Assembly: GCA_964373775.1 (NCBI GenBank)
Contig: CAYJWA010000021.1
Location: forward strand, 1-16,221
DNA length: 16,221 bases
Direction of reading: 5' to 3'
DNA from: UBA10002 sp964373775
GTDB taxonomy: Bacteria > Patescibacteriota > Minisyncoccia > Phycocordibacterales > UBA10002
Shown here: one piece after another, positions 7,123 to 13,374 of the stretch
Numbering within the stretch: position 1 is the first letter of the stretch
Layout of the letters: each line of letters opens with the position of its first letter
Program-made: the position numbers and the translations under genes
Notes under the pieces: model-generated
The model's input: only the letters and a program-made list of their open reading frames with translations
Told to the model about the DNA's origin: nothing
Databases searched by the model: none

Positions 7123-8290
7123 AAAGATTTTTTACATCGCCAATATCCGTTTTCCGACCGAGCGCGCGCACGGGATCCAGGTCGCGCATATGTGTTCCTC
7201 ATTTACTTCGCAAATGCGCGGATTAACGCAGACACACACGCAGATTGACGCAGATGAAGATCTTGGCGTGACGCTTCTTGTTCCGGACCGAAAAACGATT
7301 GATACTGACCCGTTCGCGTATTACGGAATAGAGAGGAACTTCCGCATTGAAAAGATTTCGGTGCCGGATATTGTGCGGTTTGGGAGAATCGGTTTTCTCA
7401 TTGAGTCGCTTTCTTTCGCGTATCAAGCGGCGAAATACATCAAAAAGATCTGCGTTCATCTGCGTCTTTATCCGCGTTCATCTGCGGTTTTGGTCTATAC
7501 CCGGGAAGAATTGCCCTTGCTTTTCCTACCGCGCGAAAGCACATTCTATGAAGCGCATCAGCTCCGCCGCAGTTATTTTTTCAAGCAAATTATTCGGAGA
7601 GCAAAAGGAATCGTCGCAATAACACAAGGACTCAAGAACGCGTTAGTTAAGATGGGCATACCGGCAGAAAAGATATTGGTCGCGCATGACGGCTATGATG
7701 AGAAAGCGTTTGCGGTTCATGTGGACAAACAGGAAGCGCGGAAAAGGCTCGCACTTCCTGCCGATAAGAAAATCGCCCTGTATATCGGCGGCCTTGAAGC
7801 ATGGAAAGGAGCGGAGACGCTCTGCAAGGCGGCAGCATTTTTAGCAAAAGACGATATTTTGGTAGCGATAATCGGTGGAACAGGCGAAGAAATAAAAGGG
7901 TTTCAGATGAAGTATGCCGCTGTTCGATTCTTGGGCGCGCATCCCTACCGCGAGTTGCCCGTCAATCAGCAAGCGGCTGATGTTCTTGTCATTCCCAATT
8001 CAGGACGCGAGCGGATTTCCCGGGAATTCACTTCGCCTTTAAAGCTTTTCGCACACATGGCTTCCGGAGCGCCGATTGTGGCGTCGCGGCTGCCCTCGCT
8101 CTGCGAGGTTCTCTCGGATGAGACCGCGGAGCTTGTTCTGCCCGATGACCCGCAGGCGCTTGCGGAGGGTATCCGCACGGCGCTTCGGGACCGCGCGGCG
8201 AGCGCGCAAAAAGCGAAAAAAGCCGCCGAAATTGTCGTGGAGTATTCGTGGGACAAACGGGCGCAACATGTGCTAGCGTATATAGTATGA
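7112..8290 (+). CDS. GT4-family glycosyltransferase with repeat-derived insertions
   Basis: A 392-aa GT-B fold retaining glycosyltransferase, expected to add a sugar from a nucleotide donor on the cytoplasmic face. The N-terminal domain begins KKIFYIANIRFPTERAHGIQ, typical for GT4. The C-terminal donor domain shows KKIALYIGGLEAWKGAE, VAIIGGTGEE, and REFTSPLKLFAHMASGAPIV near 302-321 (the acid-to-acid donor motif region), ending EYSWDKRAQHV. Two stretches depart from the family: residues about 36-50 (RGLTQTHTQIDADED) and 112-126 (ICVHLRLYPRSSAV), both encoded by GACGCAGATGAA-type repeats. The start overlaps the preceding gene by 11 bases, and the TGA stop overlaps the next ATG. Acceptor and donor are unknown. 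Confidence 0.88.
   Translation: MKVKKIFYIANIRFPTERAHGIQVAHMCSSFTSQMRGLTQTHTQIDADEDLGVTLLVPDRKTIDTDPFAYYGIERNFRIEKISVPDIVRFGRIGFLIESLSFAYQAAKYIKKICVHLRLYPRSSAVLVYTREELPLLFLPRESTFYEAHQLRRSYFFKQIIRRAKGIVAITQGLKNALVKMGIPAEKILVAHDGYDEKAFAVHVDKQEARKRLALPADKKIALYIGGLEAWKGAETLCKAAAFLAKDDILVAIIGGTGEEIKGFQMKYAAVRFLGAHPYRELPVNQQAADVLVIPNSGRERISREFTSPLKLFAHMASGAPIVASRLPSLCEVLSDETAELVLPDDPQALAEGIRTALRDRAASAQKAKKAAEIVVEYSWDKRAQHVLAYIV
7218..7262 (+). repeat. GACGCAGAT-type word repeat inside the GT4 gene, forward copy
   Basis: The stretch is built of GCGGATTAACGCAGA, CACACACGCAGATTGACG and CAGATGAAGATC, i.e. the word CGCAGAT repeated with variable links. It is translated as RGLTQTHTQIDADEDL between the first helix and the next strand of the N-terminal domain, where GT4 proteins usually have a short loop. 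It is in inverted orientation relative to the copy at 7447-7487. Confidence 0.7.
7447..7487 (-). repeat. GACGCAGAT-type word repeat inside the GT4 gene, reverse copy
   Basis: On the plus strand GATCTGCGTTCATCTGCG is followed by TCTTTATCCGCGTTCATCTG and CGG; read on the minus strand this is CGCAGATGAACGCGGATAAA and related words. The encoded peptide ICVHLRLYPRSSAV precedes the conserved LVYTREELP. It shares its word with the copies at 1037-1079 and 7218-7262. Confidence 0.75.
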
Positions 8291-9093
8291 AGCGGCGGAA
8301 AAGAGTTTTTATAAACGGCGCCGACGGCTTCACCGGGCGGAATCTGGTCAGGTTGCTTGCCGCAGACGCTTCTCTCCGCATATTTACTTCGGGCTCTGTT
8401 TCTGAAGTTAGACCGGATGAGATATACCATCTGCGCGGAAGCTATACGAATCAGTACGGTACTGATTATGCGTCAAATGTTCTTTCAACAAAGAACTTGC
8501 TTGACGCCATCCGCGCCGTCTCAATAAAGAGCCGCGTGCTTCTCATCGGGAGTTCTGCTGAATACGGATTTCCTCGGCATCCCGAAAAAGGGGTAAAAGA
8601 AAACGAACCATTACAGCCGGTTTCGGTCTACGGATTGATGAAACTTTTTCAGACCGAACTTATGGGGGTGTATGTCCGTTTGTACGGAATGGATATTGTG
8701 GCGGTGCGGCCATTTAACCTTTTGGGAAGAGGTATGTCTCCCATTCTTTTTGTGGGGAAGATGGAACAGGAAATCGCAAAGTATAAGCGCGGCGAGATAG
8801 AAAAGATTGTTACGGGTGATCTCTCGGTAGAACGCGATTACATTGATGTTAAGGAGGCAGTACAGTACTATCGGAGGGTTATGGAAAAGGGGAAGACAGG
8901 CGAGGTCTATAACGTGGGAAGCGGAAAGGCCATCTCGCTTGCTCTGGTACTGAAGCGTATGCTTGACAAGGAGGGCCTCTCCATGAATATCGTGCAAGAA
9001 AGCACCCACACGATTCCCGGGAAAATCGTGGTGCCGAAGATATTTGCCGATGTGTCAAAAATTAAGCAACTTGTCGGTGGTATTTCTCAATGA
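8287..9093 (+). CDS. Compact NDP-sugar reductase/epimerase (extended SDR, RMD-like)
   Basis: A 268-aa Rossmann-fold enzyme of the extended short-chain dehydrogenase family, predicted to reduce or epimerise a nucleotide sugar with NAD(P)H. Visible motifs are GADGFTG (11-17), SSAEYG (89-94, active-site Ser region), the catalytic pair YGLMK (Tyr115, Lys119) and VRPFNLLGRG. VYNVGSGKAISL and a late ADVSK are typical of GDP-4-keto-6-deoxymannose reductase (RMD) or dehydratase relatives. The segment between the first and third strands (residues about 22-44) is shorter than usual, so the family's NAD-ribose-binding acid is hard to place. ATG 8287 is chosen because it overlaps the upstream TGA as ATGA and gives a normal N-terminus; a frame open to 8248 would add unrelated residues. 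The exact substrate is uncertain. Confidence 0.82.
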   Translation: MKRRKRVFINGADGFTGRNLVRLLAADASLRIFTSGSVSEVRPDEIYHLRGSYTNQYGTDYASNVLSTKNLLDAIRAVSIKSRVLLIGSSAEYGFPRHPEKGVKENEPLQPVSVYGLMKLFQTELMGVYVRLYGMDIVAVRPFNLLGRGMSPILFVGKMEQEIAKYKRGEIEKIVTGDLSVERDYIDVKEAVQYYRRVMEKGKTGEVYNVGSGKAISLALVLKRMLDKEGLSMNIVQESTHTIPGKIVVPKIFADVSKIKQLVGGISQ

Positions 9094-9102
9094 TGGGGAA
9101 AC

Positions 9103-9135
9103 AAAAAAGGGAATTACTGTTGTCCAGTAACTCCC
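9103..9135 (-). terminator. Intrinsic terminator of the minus-strand isomerase gene
   Basis: Read on the minus strand, GGGAGTTACTG (9135-9125) pairs with CAGTAATTCCC (9119-9109) around a 5-base loop, 11 pairs including one G-U, followed directly by TTTTTTG. It lies about 20 bases past the stop codon at 9155. It sits between convergent genes and lacks a T-run in the plus direction. Confidence 0.88.
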
Positions 9136-9154
9136 GTGCGCCTGCGCATTTGCG

Positions 9155-9943
9155 TCAGGCAAAGTAATTCTCCACTGCCTTGCGGAGCGAAAGCAGTTTC
9201 TTCGCCCCGTAGGGGAAGGGAAATTTTGGTTGGACCTCAGACACTATGCATCCATCCCAGCCGCTCTGCTTTACGAGTGCGGCGAACTCTTTCAGCGGAG
9301 CAGTTCCCGTGTCCGGCCAAAGATTTCTCCTTTTTGAGAAATCGTTGAAGTGGATCTCTTTTATTTGAGAACCGAATATGCTCCAGAATCTTTCCCATTC
9401 ATCGAGAACATCGTGTGTGGGAAAGTGGCTGTGTTCAATTCCTGATTCGCCGCGCACATACTCGATGAAGTGCATGGTATCAAAGACAATCGGCAGATTC
9501 TTTTCTCGCGCGATGCGGAGAAAATCCACGCATGACAACCGTGGCGACCTGTCGGTGAGTGAACGCTGACAAGCAACGGATTGAAACCACACCCCCTCTT
9601 GTCCCGCAAGTTCATTGATCCGTTCTGCATAAGCGACAAGTGGGCGCGCGTTGCTCGAAAACCAATCATCGAGCTGATACCCTTCGCGGGGAAGCAGTCC
9701 CAACAATGTCAGGGCATGATTGACTCGCTTCATCTCTTCTTGTGAACTGTTTGTTGTCCACGGAAGATGAAAGTGGAGAGTTAGGCGCAATTCTTCTGCG
9801 CATGACTGAAAATAGTCTACTTTCTCTTTGTCCCACTTTCCGAGGCAGATCTCAACGAAATCAAAACCGGCTTGTCTTGCTCTACGGAGTACTGCTTTGA
9901 GCGGCAGAGGAAAAAGCGAAATACTCGCTAGTCCGATTTTCAT
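9155..9943 (-). CDS. Xylose-isomerase-like TIM-barrel protein (sugar phosphate isomerase/epimerase family)
   Basis: A 262-aa protein of the AP-endonuclease-2/xylose-isomerase-like TIM-barrel fold, whose members are metal-dependent isomerases, epimerases or dehydratases of sugars and inositols. Strand-end motifs are visible: FDFVEICLG (27-35), LHFHLP (56-61), FDTMHFIEY (154-162), IKEIHFNDFS (194-203) and CIVSEVQPKFP (232-242), which offer the Glu, Asp and His residues that normally bind the metal. ATG 9943 is chosen over an upstream in-frame start at 9979 because AAAGGA lies 8 bases before it and the protein then begins MKIGLASISL, as in the family. It stands alone on the minus strand with its own promoter, leader palindrome and terminator. 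The substrate is unknown. Confidence 0.85.
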   Translation of the reverse strand: MKIGLASISLFPLPLKAVLRRARQAGFDFVEICLGKWDKEKVDYFQSCAEELRLTLHFHLPWTTNSSQEEMKRVNHALTLLGLLPREGYQLDDWFSSNARPLVAYAERINELAGQEGVWFQSVACQRSLTDRSPRLSCVDFLRIAREKNLPIVFDTMHFIEYVRGESGIEHSHFPTHDVLDEWERFWSIFGSQIKEIHFNDFSKRRNLWPDTGTAPLKEFAALVKQSGWDGCIVSEVQPKFPFPYGAKKLLSLRKAVENYFA

Positions 9944-9966
9944 TTTCAAAGTCCTTTTCTGGTTGC

Positions 9967-10000
9967 GATATTCATACATTCCTAGGAATGTATGAATATC
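9967..10000. repeat. Perfect 34-bp palindrome, family B, in the isomerase leader
   Basis: The arm GATATTCATACATTCCT is followed by its exact reverse complement, 17 pairs with no spacer, centred on CCTAGG. It lies between the predicted minus-strand promoter and the ATG at 9943, so it would be in the 5' untranslated RNA. It could be an operator, a cruciform or RNA hairpin, or a REP-like mobile palindrome. Its length equals that of family A but its sequence is different. Confidence 0.93.
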
Positions 10001-10022
10001 CGGTTACTTGAATTCTGGATAT

Positions 10023-10051
10023 ATGATTGCATATGTCTTTACATTTGTCAA
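10023..10051 (-). promoter_or_regulatory. Predicted minus-strand promoter for the isomerase gene
   Basis: On the minus strand a perfect TTGACA (10051-10046) is followed after 17 bases by AATCAT (10028-10023, four of six consensus bases). It points toward the gene starting at 9943, leaving a leader of about 75 bases that contains the 34-bp palindrome. Confidence 0.5.
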
Positions 10052-10084
10052 GCAACGATCCCGTAACTCTCCACACCTCTTATT

Positions 10085-10196
10085 CTCCCTTTCATAAAGG
10101 GAGCACCCGACCAGCGTTACACCAGAGGATTCGGCGAGGCGAGAGAGGGGGAGGGATTTAAATTCTCTACCTCGTTGACTCGGTACCTCCTTTACA
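10085..10196 (+). repeat. Dispersed repeat, CTCCCTTT-hairpin family, intergenic copy
   Basis: It starts with the hairpin CTCCCTTT-CAT-AAAGGGAG (10085-10103), then contains ATTCGGCGAGGCGAG, GGGAGGGATTTAAAT and ACCTCCTTTACAAAG. The same words in a different order occur at 12386-12510 inside the membrane glycosyltransferase gene. It fills most of the 328-base gap between the divergent genes at 9943 and 10272; no gene is seen there. Confidence 0.65.
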
Positions 10197-10271
10197 AAGA
10201 AATTTCAGAGTGTGAGGAGTTACGATTCGTGTATGATAGACATCATTAAAAAGTTGTTCTAGTATGTGATT

Positions 10272-11204
10272 ATGAAGACACTGACCGTTATCGCGCCGGT
10301 CTATAACGAGGAAGAAGTCATACGCGACTTTTATCTTGCGCTCAAACGCACGCTTTGCGATATTTCCGGATACCGCACCGCGATACTCTTCGTGGTTGGC
10401 CGCGGGACCGACCGCACGCTTCCGATACTCAAAGATCTTGCCGCGAAAGACACAACATTAAAGATACTTTATCTTTCTGCCCGGTTCGGGCACCAGATGC
10501 AGCTGCTTGCCGGCATTGACCACGCCGATTCCGATGCGGTGATTATGATGGACTCTGACCTCCAGCATCCCCCTTCGGTCATCCCGAAACTTCTTGCCGA
10601 ATTTGAAAAGGGAAACGATGTGGTCTATACCATCCGTGAAAAGACGCCGGACCAGAGCGTGCTCCGAAAGTGGTGTTCCGACATTTTTTATCGGTTTCTG
10701 AATAAGATTTCCGATGTTCCGATTAGCGGAAATGCAGCGGATTTCCGTCTTATCTCGCGCCGCGTGGCGAGGATTTTGCGTGAAGACATTCGCGAGCGGA
10801 ATATGTTTCTCCGCGGCATCTTCCCGTGGCTCGGTTTCAATCAAGCCGCGGTGCGCTTCGCGGCCAATCCGCGCCGCGCCGGAAAAAGCAAGTACTCGCT
10901 CTCCCGCCTCATCACCTTCGGACTTTCCGGCGTTGTCTCGTTTAGTCGCAAACCCTTGCGGGTAGCCATTCTTATCGGTCTTGCCTTCGCGCTGTTCGGA
11001 TTTCTCTACGCACTCTTTACTGTCATTCAATTTCTATTTCTTAAAACGCTTCCGACCGGCTATGCCACGCTCGTGGTGCTTCTCTCTGTCTTCGGCGGGT
11101 TTCAGCTTATCTTTCTTGGGGTTATCGGCGAATACATCGGAGCGATTTTTGACGAAGTGAAAAAGCGCCCGCACTATATTGTGGATGAGAAGATTAATTT
11201 TTAA
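10272..11204 (+). CDS. GT2 glycosyltransferase, GtrB/dolichyl-phosphate-mannose-synthase-like
   Basis: A 310-aa enzyme expected to move a sugar from a nucleotide donor onto a polyprenyl phosphate at the inner membrane face. The GT-A domain shows APVYNEEE (8-15), MDSDLQHPP (93-101, the DxD metal site), DFRLISRR and RRAGKSKYSLSRLITFG, followed by two C-terminal membrane helices (about 233-258 and 267-292) and the usual IGEYIGAIFDE end. One oddity: the first conserved acidic motif, normally FVDDGSTDGT, reads FVVGRGTDRT (40-49), so the Asp residues that contact the nucleotide are absent. ATG 10272 begins the family's MKTLTVIAPV; a GTG 6 bases earlier is possible. It likely feeds the membrane transferase downstream. 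Confidence 0.88.
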   Translation: MKTLTVIAPVYNEEEVIRDFYLALKRTLCDISGYRTAILFVVGRGTDRTLPILKDLAAKDTTLKILYLSARFGHQMQLLAGIDHADSDAVIMMDSDLQHPPSVIPKLLAEFEKGNDVVYTIREKTPDQSVLRKWCSDIFYRFLNKISDVPISGNAADFRLISRRVARILREDIRERNMFLRGIFPWLGFNQAAVRFAANPRRAGKSKYSLSRLITFGLSGVVSFSRKPLRVAILIGLAFALFGFLYALFTVIQFLFLKTLPTGYATLVVLLSVFGGFQLIFLGVIGEYIGAIFDEVKKRPHYIVDEKINF

Positions 11205-11328
11205 ATTATTCTAATTAACCTAATTAACCTAATGAAATCCCAATAACCAATTTCCCAATCAGAGTTTGGGTTTTGGGTGCTGCGGGTTTCTTAGAGTAAT
11301 TAGAATAATTAGGATGATTAGAGTAATT
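11205..11328. repeat. Intergenic AT-rich word repeats with inverted layout
   Basis: The gap between the two genes is almost entirely repeats. TTCTAATTAACCTAATTAAC opens it, an inner block reads AATCCCAATAACCAATTTCC then TTTGGGTTTTGGG, and TTAGAGTAATTAGAATAATT followed by AGGATGATTAGAGTAATT closes it. The outer blocks are roughly inverted copies of each other, as are the inner C-rich and G-rich words. The last block is in frame with the next gene and would encode RVIRIIRMIRVIYM, a false N-terminal extension. Confidence 0.7.
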
Positions 11329-11331
11329 TAC

Positions 11332-12891
11332 ATGTCCAGATTCGCGGTCGTAATAAAAAAACATTTTTCCTCTTGGTTTCTCGTTGCCGTACTTCTCTTT
11401 GTCTTTGCCTACTCAATTCCGACGCTCACGACCAAGCCGGCGTACTGGTACGACGAGGGGATTAATGTGGAACTCGCGCGTAATTTCGCTGACTTTGGTA
11501 AGCTCGACCTCGTTGTTGCGCCGAATACATTCTCAGGGAAAGGCGCAACGGTCGGTTCTACCGGTTACCCCATAACGGTGCCGCTCGCTGGATTTTTCAA
11601 GCTGTTCGGATTCGGCCTGGAACAGGCGCGTATGTACATGCTCCTTTGGATGAGCGTGCTCATCGCGGTATTCTTTTTTATCGCCCTAAAGCTCTGGGGA
11701 GCGCGCGTCGCGTATGGAGGAATCCTCCTTATCGCGACCTTTGCTCCCTTTTATGGCAACGGCCGGAGCGTGATGGGCGAGATTCCGGGGTTTCTTTTTT
11801 TTCTTCTCTCCTTCCTTTCTTTTGAACGGAGAAAGCCCTGCCTCGCGGGCATATTCCTCGGTCTCGCTGTCGTCTCAAAACCGTCGGTATTTGTTTTTCT
11901 GCTGCCCGCATTCGCGCTTTTGGTGTTCTGTGGCGCTCCCGGATGGAAGAAAAAGATTCTTGACCTCCTCCGACTTGGCGGAGGCGCACTCCTCGCGCTC
12001 GTTCCGTGGTTTTTCATCTATGTTGAGGAGTTTGCACGAGGAGGTATCGGAGCGAATATCCTCGCGCATTTTAAGAATCCGTATCAGGAAGCGGGGGTCA
12101 GCGTGTGGACGAATATGAGCAACAATATCGGAACATTTTTTCAATCCACCACTCTTCTGTATTTTACGGTTTTGTTTGTTCTTGTGAGCGTTGCGCTCTA
12201 TCTTGACCGTGAGTTGTTTCGTACGCACCGGAGTATCTTTCTTCTCTCTGCGGTCTATATCCCGCTCGCGTTCTTTCAGTACCTCAAGAGCGCCGGATAT
12301 CTGCGCTATCTCATCGCCGCTGAATTGCTTATATTCGTTCTGTTCCTTCTCGCGCTTCCGGCGGTCGTGCGATGGGCGCTTCGGAATTCTCCCTTTCCTA
12401 AAGGGAGTACTCCGGAGGAGGGAGGGATTTCCAAATCCTCCGCCCTATCGGGCACCTCCTTCCCGCGCTACGCCGGAGGCTTCGGCGAGGCGAGTACAAA
12501 AGGAGGAGTTTTTACCGTAACCGTCCTTGCCGCCATGGTACTTATGCAAACAATCCACCTGTTCTGGTTTGCGGATATCTACCCATCCGAGAAAACGCAA
12601 AAAACAATGGCCCACATTTCACGCGGATATCCTTTAGAGACCATCGGTGTGTTTGATGTACCGCAGATAGGCAGCCTGCTCTCCGCTCATAAAAAATACC
12701 AGTATCTCTCAACCTACGGGCTCTGGCAGTTTGGCATTAACCCGCTTCTTTTGCCTCAAGATATCCTGCCTCGTGTGCTTGTCATAAACTCCACTGATAC
12801 TCTTACCGTTCTTGAACGCGAGGCGCTTTCGACCTACTTCGAGCCTGATGCTGTTTTTTCTGATGGATTTTTGGTGTATAGGGGAAAATAG
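11332..12891 (+). CDS. GT39/ArnT-like integral membrane glycosyltransferase
   Basis: A 519-aa multi-pass membrane protein of the PMT/ArnT (GT39/GT83) type, expected to transfer a sugar from a lipid carrier onto an acceptor outside the membrane. The N-terminus has one helix followed by KPAYWYDEGINVELARN, with the characteristic Asp-Glu (41-42) in the first extracytoplasmic loop. About ten hydrophobic helices follow, with GNGRSVMGEIPGFLFFLLSF and GLAVVSKPSVFVFLL as further family-like blocks. ATG 11332 is chosen because codons upstream are repeat sequence. Residues about 352-394 are encoded by a dispersed repeat and form a hydrophilic segment (PKGSTPEEGGISKSSALSG, YAGGFGEASTKGG) between two helices. 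It pairs naturally with the upstream GtrB-like enzyme. Confidence 0.82.
   Translation: MSRFAVVIKKHFSSWFLVAVLLFVFAYSIPTLTTKPAYWYDEGINVELARNFADFGKLDLVVAPNTFSGKGATVGSTGYPITVPLAGFFKLFGFGLEQARMYMLLWMSVLIAVFFFIALKLWGARVAYGGILLIATFAPFYGNGRSVMGEIPGFLFFLLSFLSFERRKPCLAGIFLGLAVVSKPSVFVFLLPAFALLVFCGAPGWKKKILDLLRLGGGALLALVPWFFIYVEEFARGGIGANILAHFKNPYQEAGVSVWTNMSNNIGTFFQSTTLLYFTVLFVLVSVALYLDRELFRTHRSIFLLSAVYIPLAFFQYLKSAGYLRYLIAAELLIFVLFLLALPAVVRWALRNSPFPKGSTPEEGGISKSSALSGTSFPRYAGGFGEASTKGGVFTVTVLAAMVLMQTIHLFWFADIYPSEKTQKTMAHISRGYPLETIGVFDVPQIGSLLSAHKKYQYLSTYGLWQFGINPLLLPQDILPRVLVINSTDTLTVLEREALSTYFEPDAVFSDGFLVYRGK
12386..12510 (+). repeat. Dispersed repeat, CTCCCTTT-hairpin family, inside the GT39-like gene
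   Basis: It begins with the hairpin CTCCCTTT-CCT-AAAGGGAG (12389-12407), continues with GGAGGGATTTCCAAATCCTC, CCTATCGGGCACCTCCTTCC and GCTTCGGCGAGGCGAG, and ends AAAAGGAGGAG. It shares its words with 10085-10196. It is entirely in frame and free of stops, giving about 42 hydrophilic residues between two transmembrane helices. Confidence 0.75.
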
Positions 12892-12916
12892 CTAAACAAA
12901 GTTCAGAAAAAAATCA

Positions 12917-12947
12917 GCCGCACTCTTCTCGAGGACGGCCTTATTTT
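12917..12947. terminator. Possible bidirectional terminator
   Basis: GCCG (12917-12920) pairs with CGGC (12936-12939), with an inner CTC/GAG stem (12923-12925 with 12931-12933), followed by CTTATTTTT on the plus strand. On the minus strand the same hairpin is followed by TGATTTTTTT. It lies 26 bases after the membrane transferase stop. The stem is short and interrupted. Confidence 0.4.
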
Positions 12948-13151
12948 TCTGCGGGTCGTGAGTACCATGGTGGTGGATTGCAGAAGCGCGTTGTTTTCAG
13001 AGTGTGTCTTGGTTTTCTTTTTCTAGGTTCCTCCGCCCCTCCTTCGCTTGAAGCTACGGACGGGTACAGCGCGGCGGCAATTGGAAAAAACAAAACGCGA
13101 ACGGTGAACGCAAGGAAAGACGACTAAAAGTTTTCTGGACATTTGAATAAG

Positions 13152-13180
13152 TTTCAAGTATCAATTATCAACTTTCAAGG
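13152..13180 (+). repeat. TCAATTATCAA-type word repeat
   Basis: TTTCAAGTATCAATTATC followed by AACTTTCAAGG gives the words TCAAG, TCAATTATCAA and TTTCAAG in near-symmetric order. It lies 60 bases upstream of the broken glycosyltransferase stub. The composition is unlike the GC-rich surroundings. Confidence 0.5.
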
Positions 13181-13203
13181 GAAAGGGTAGACCGCAAGGA
13201 GGT

Positions 13204-13232
13204 TTTACTTTCTTAAAAAGAACTTCTATAAT
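13204..13232 (+). promoter_or_regulatory. Predicted promoter just before the GT2 stub and the epimerase
   Basis: TTTACT (13204-13209, four of six -35 bases) is followed after 17 bases by a perfect TATAAT (13227-13232). The next ATG is at 13240, so the transcript would be leaderless or nearly so. It probably drives the stub plus the epimerase and kinase genes. Confidence 0.6.
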
Positions 13233-13239
13233 CACTCCC

Positions 13240-13374
13240 ATGCCTTTTTCCGGCGGAAAGCTCAAGATCGTGGGGATGATCGCGGCGTACAATTGCGCGC
13301 AGTTACTTGCGCATTCGTACCGCCGAATCCCCAAAGAATATTTCAACACACAACATGAAATCAAACATCATTAA
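13240..13374 (+). pseudogene. Truncated 5' end of a GT2 glycosyltransferase
   Basis: This frame encodes 44 residues. The first 35 match the N-terminal strand and helix of a DPM1-type GT2 enzyme: KLKIVGMIAAYNCAQLL then AHSYRRIPKEYF, which in intact proteins leads into the strand with DDGS. Here the frame instead continues with NTQHEIKHH and stops at 13374, already inside the next gene, whose ATG is at 13355 in another frame. Everything after the first Rossmann-like unit is missing, so a deletion or recombination joined the stub to the epimerase gene. The promoter at 13204-13232 is correctly placed for the stub's ATG. It may still be translated as a leader peptide that couples to the epimerase. 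Confidence 0.72.

Larger units (their letters stand above)
12948..13239. other. Intergenic region with degenerate repeats, no gene seen
   Basis: No supported coding sequence. It holds CTCCGCCCCTCCTTCGCTTG and AAGCTACGGACGGGTACA near 13029-13069, which resemble dispersed repeat words, and the TCAATTATCAA-type repeat at 13152-13180. A promoter at its end serves the gene stub at 13240. Confidence 0.45.

Noticed and set aside
7218..7487. CRISPR array
   Set aside because: The repeats are short, imperfect, inverted relative to one another and lie inside a coding frame; spacing is irregular.
11266..11331. Upstream start of the membrane transferase with residues RVIRIIRMIRVIYM
   Set aside because: These codons are word-repeat DNA; ATG 11332 gives the expected basic start and first helix.
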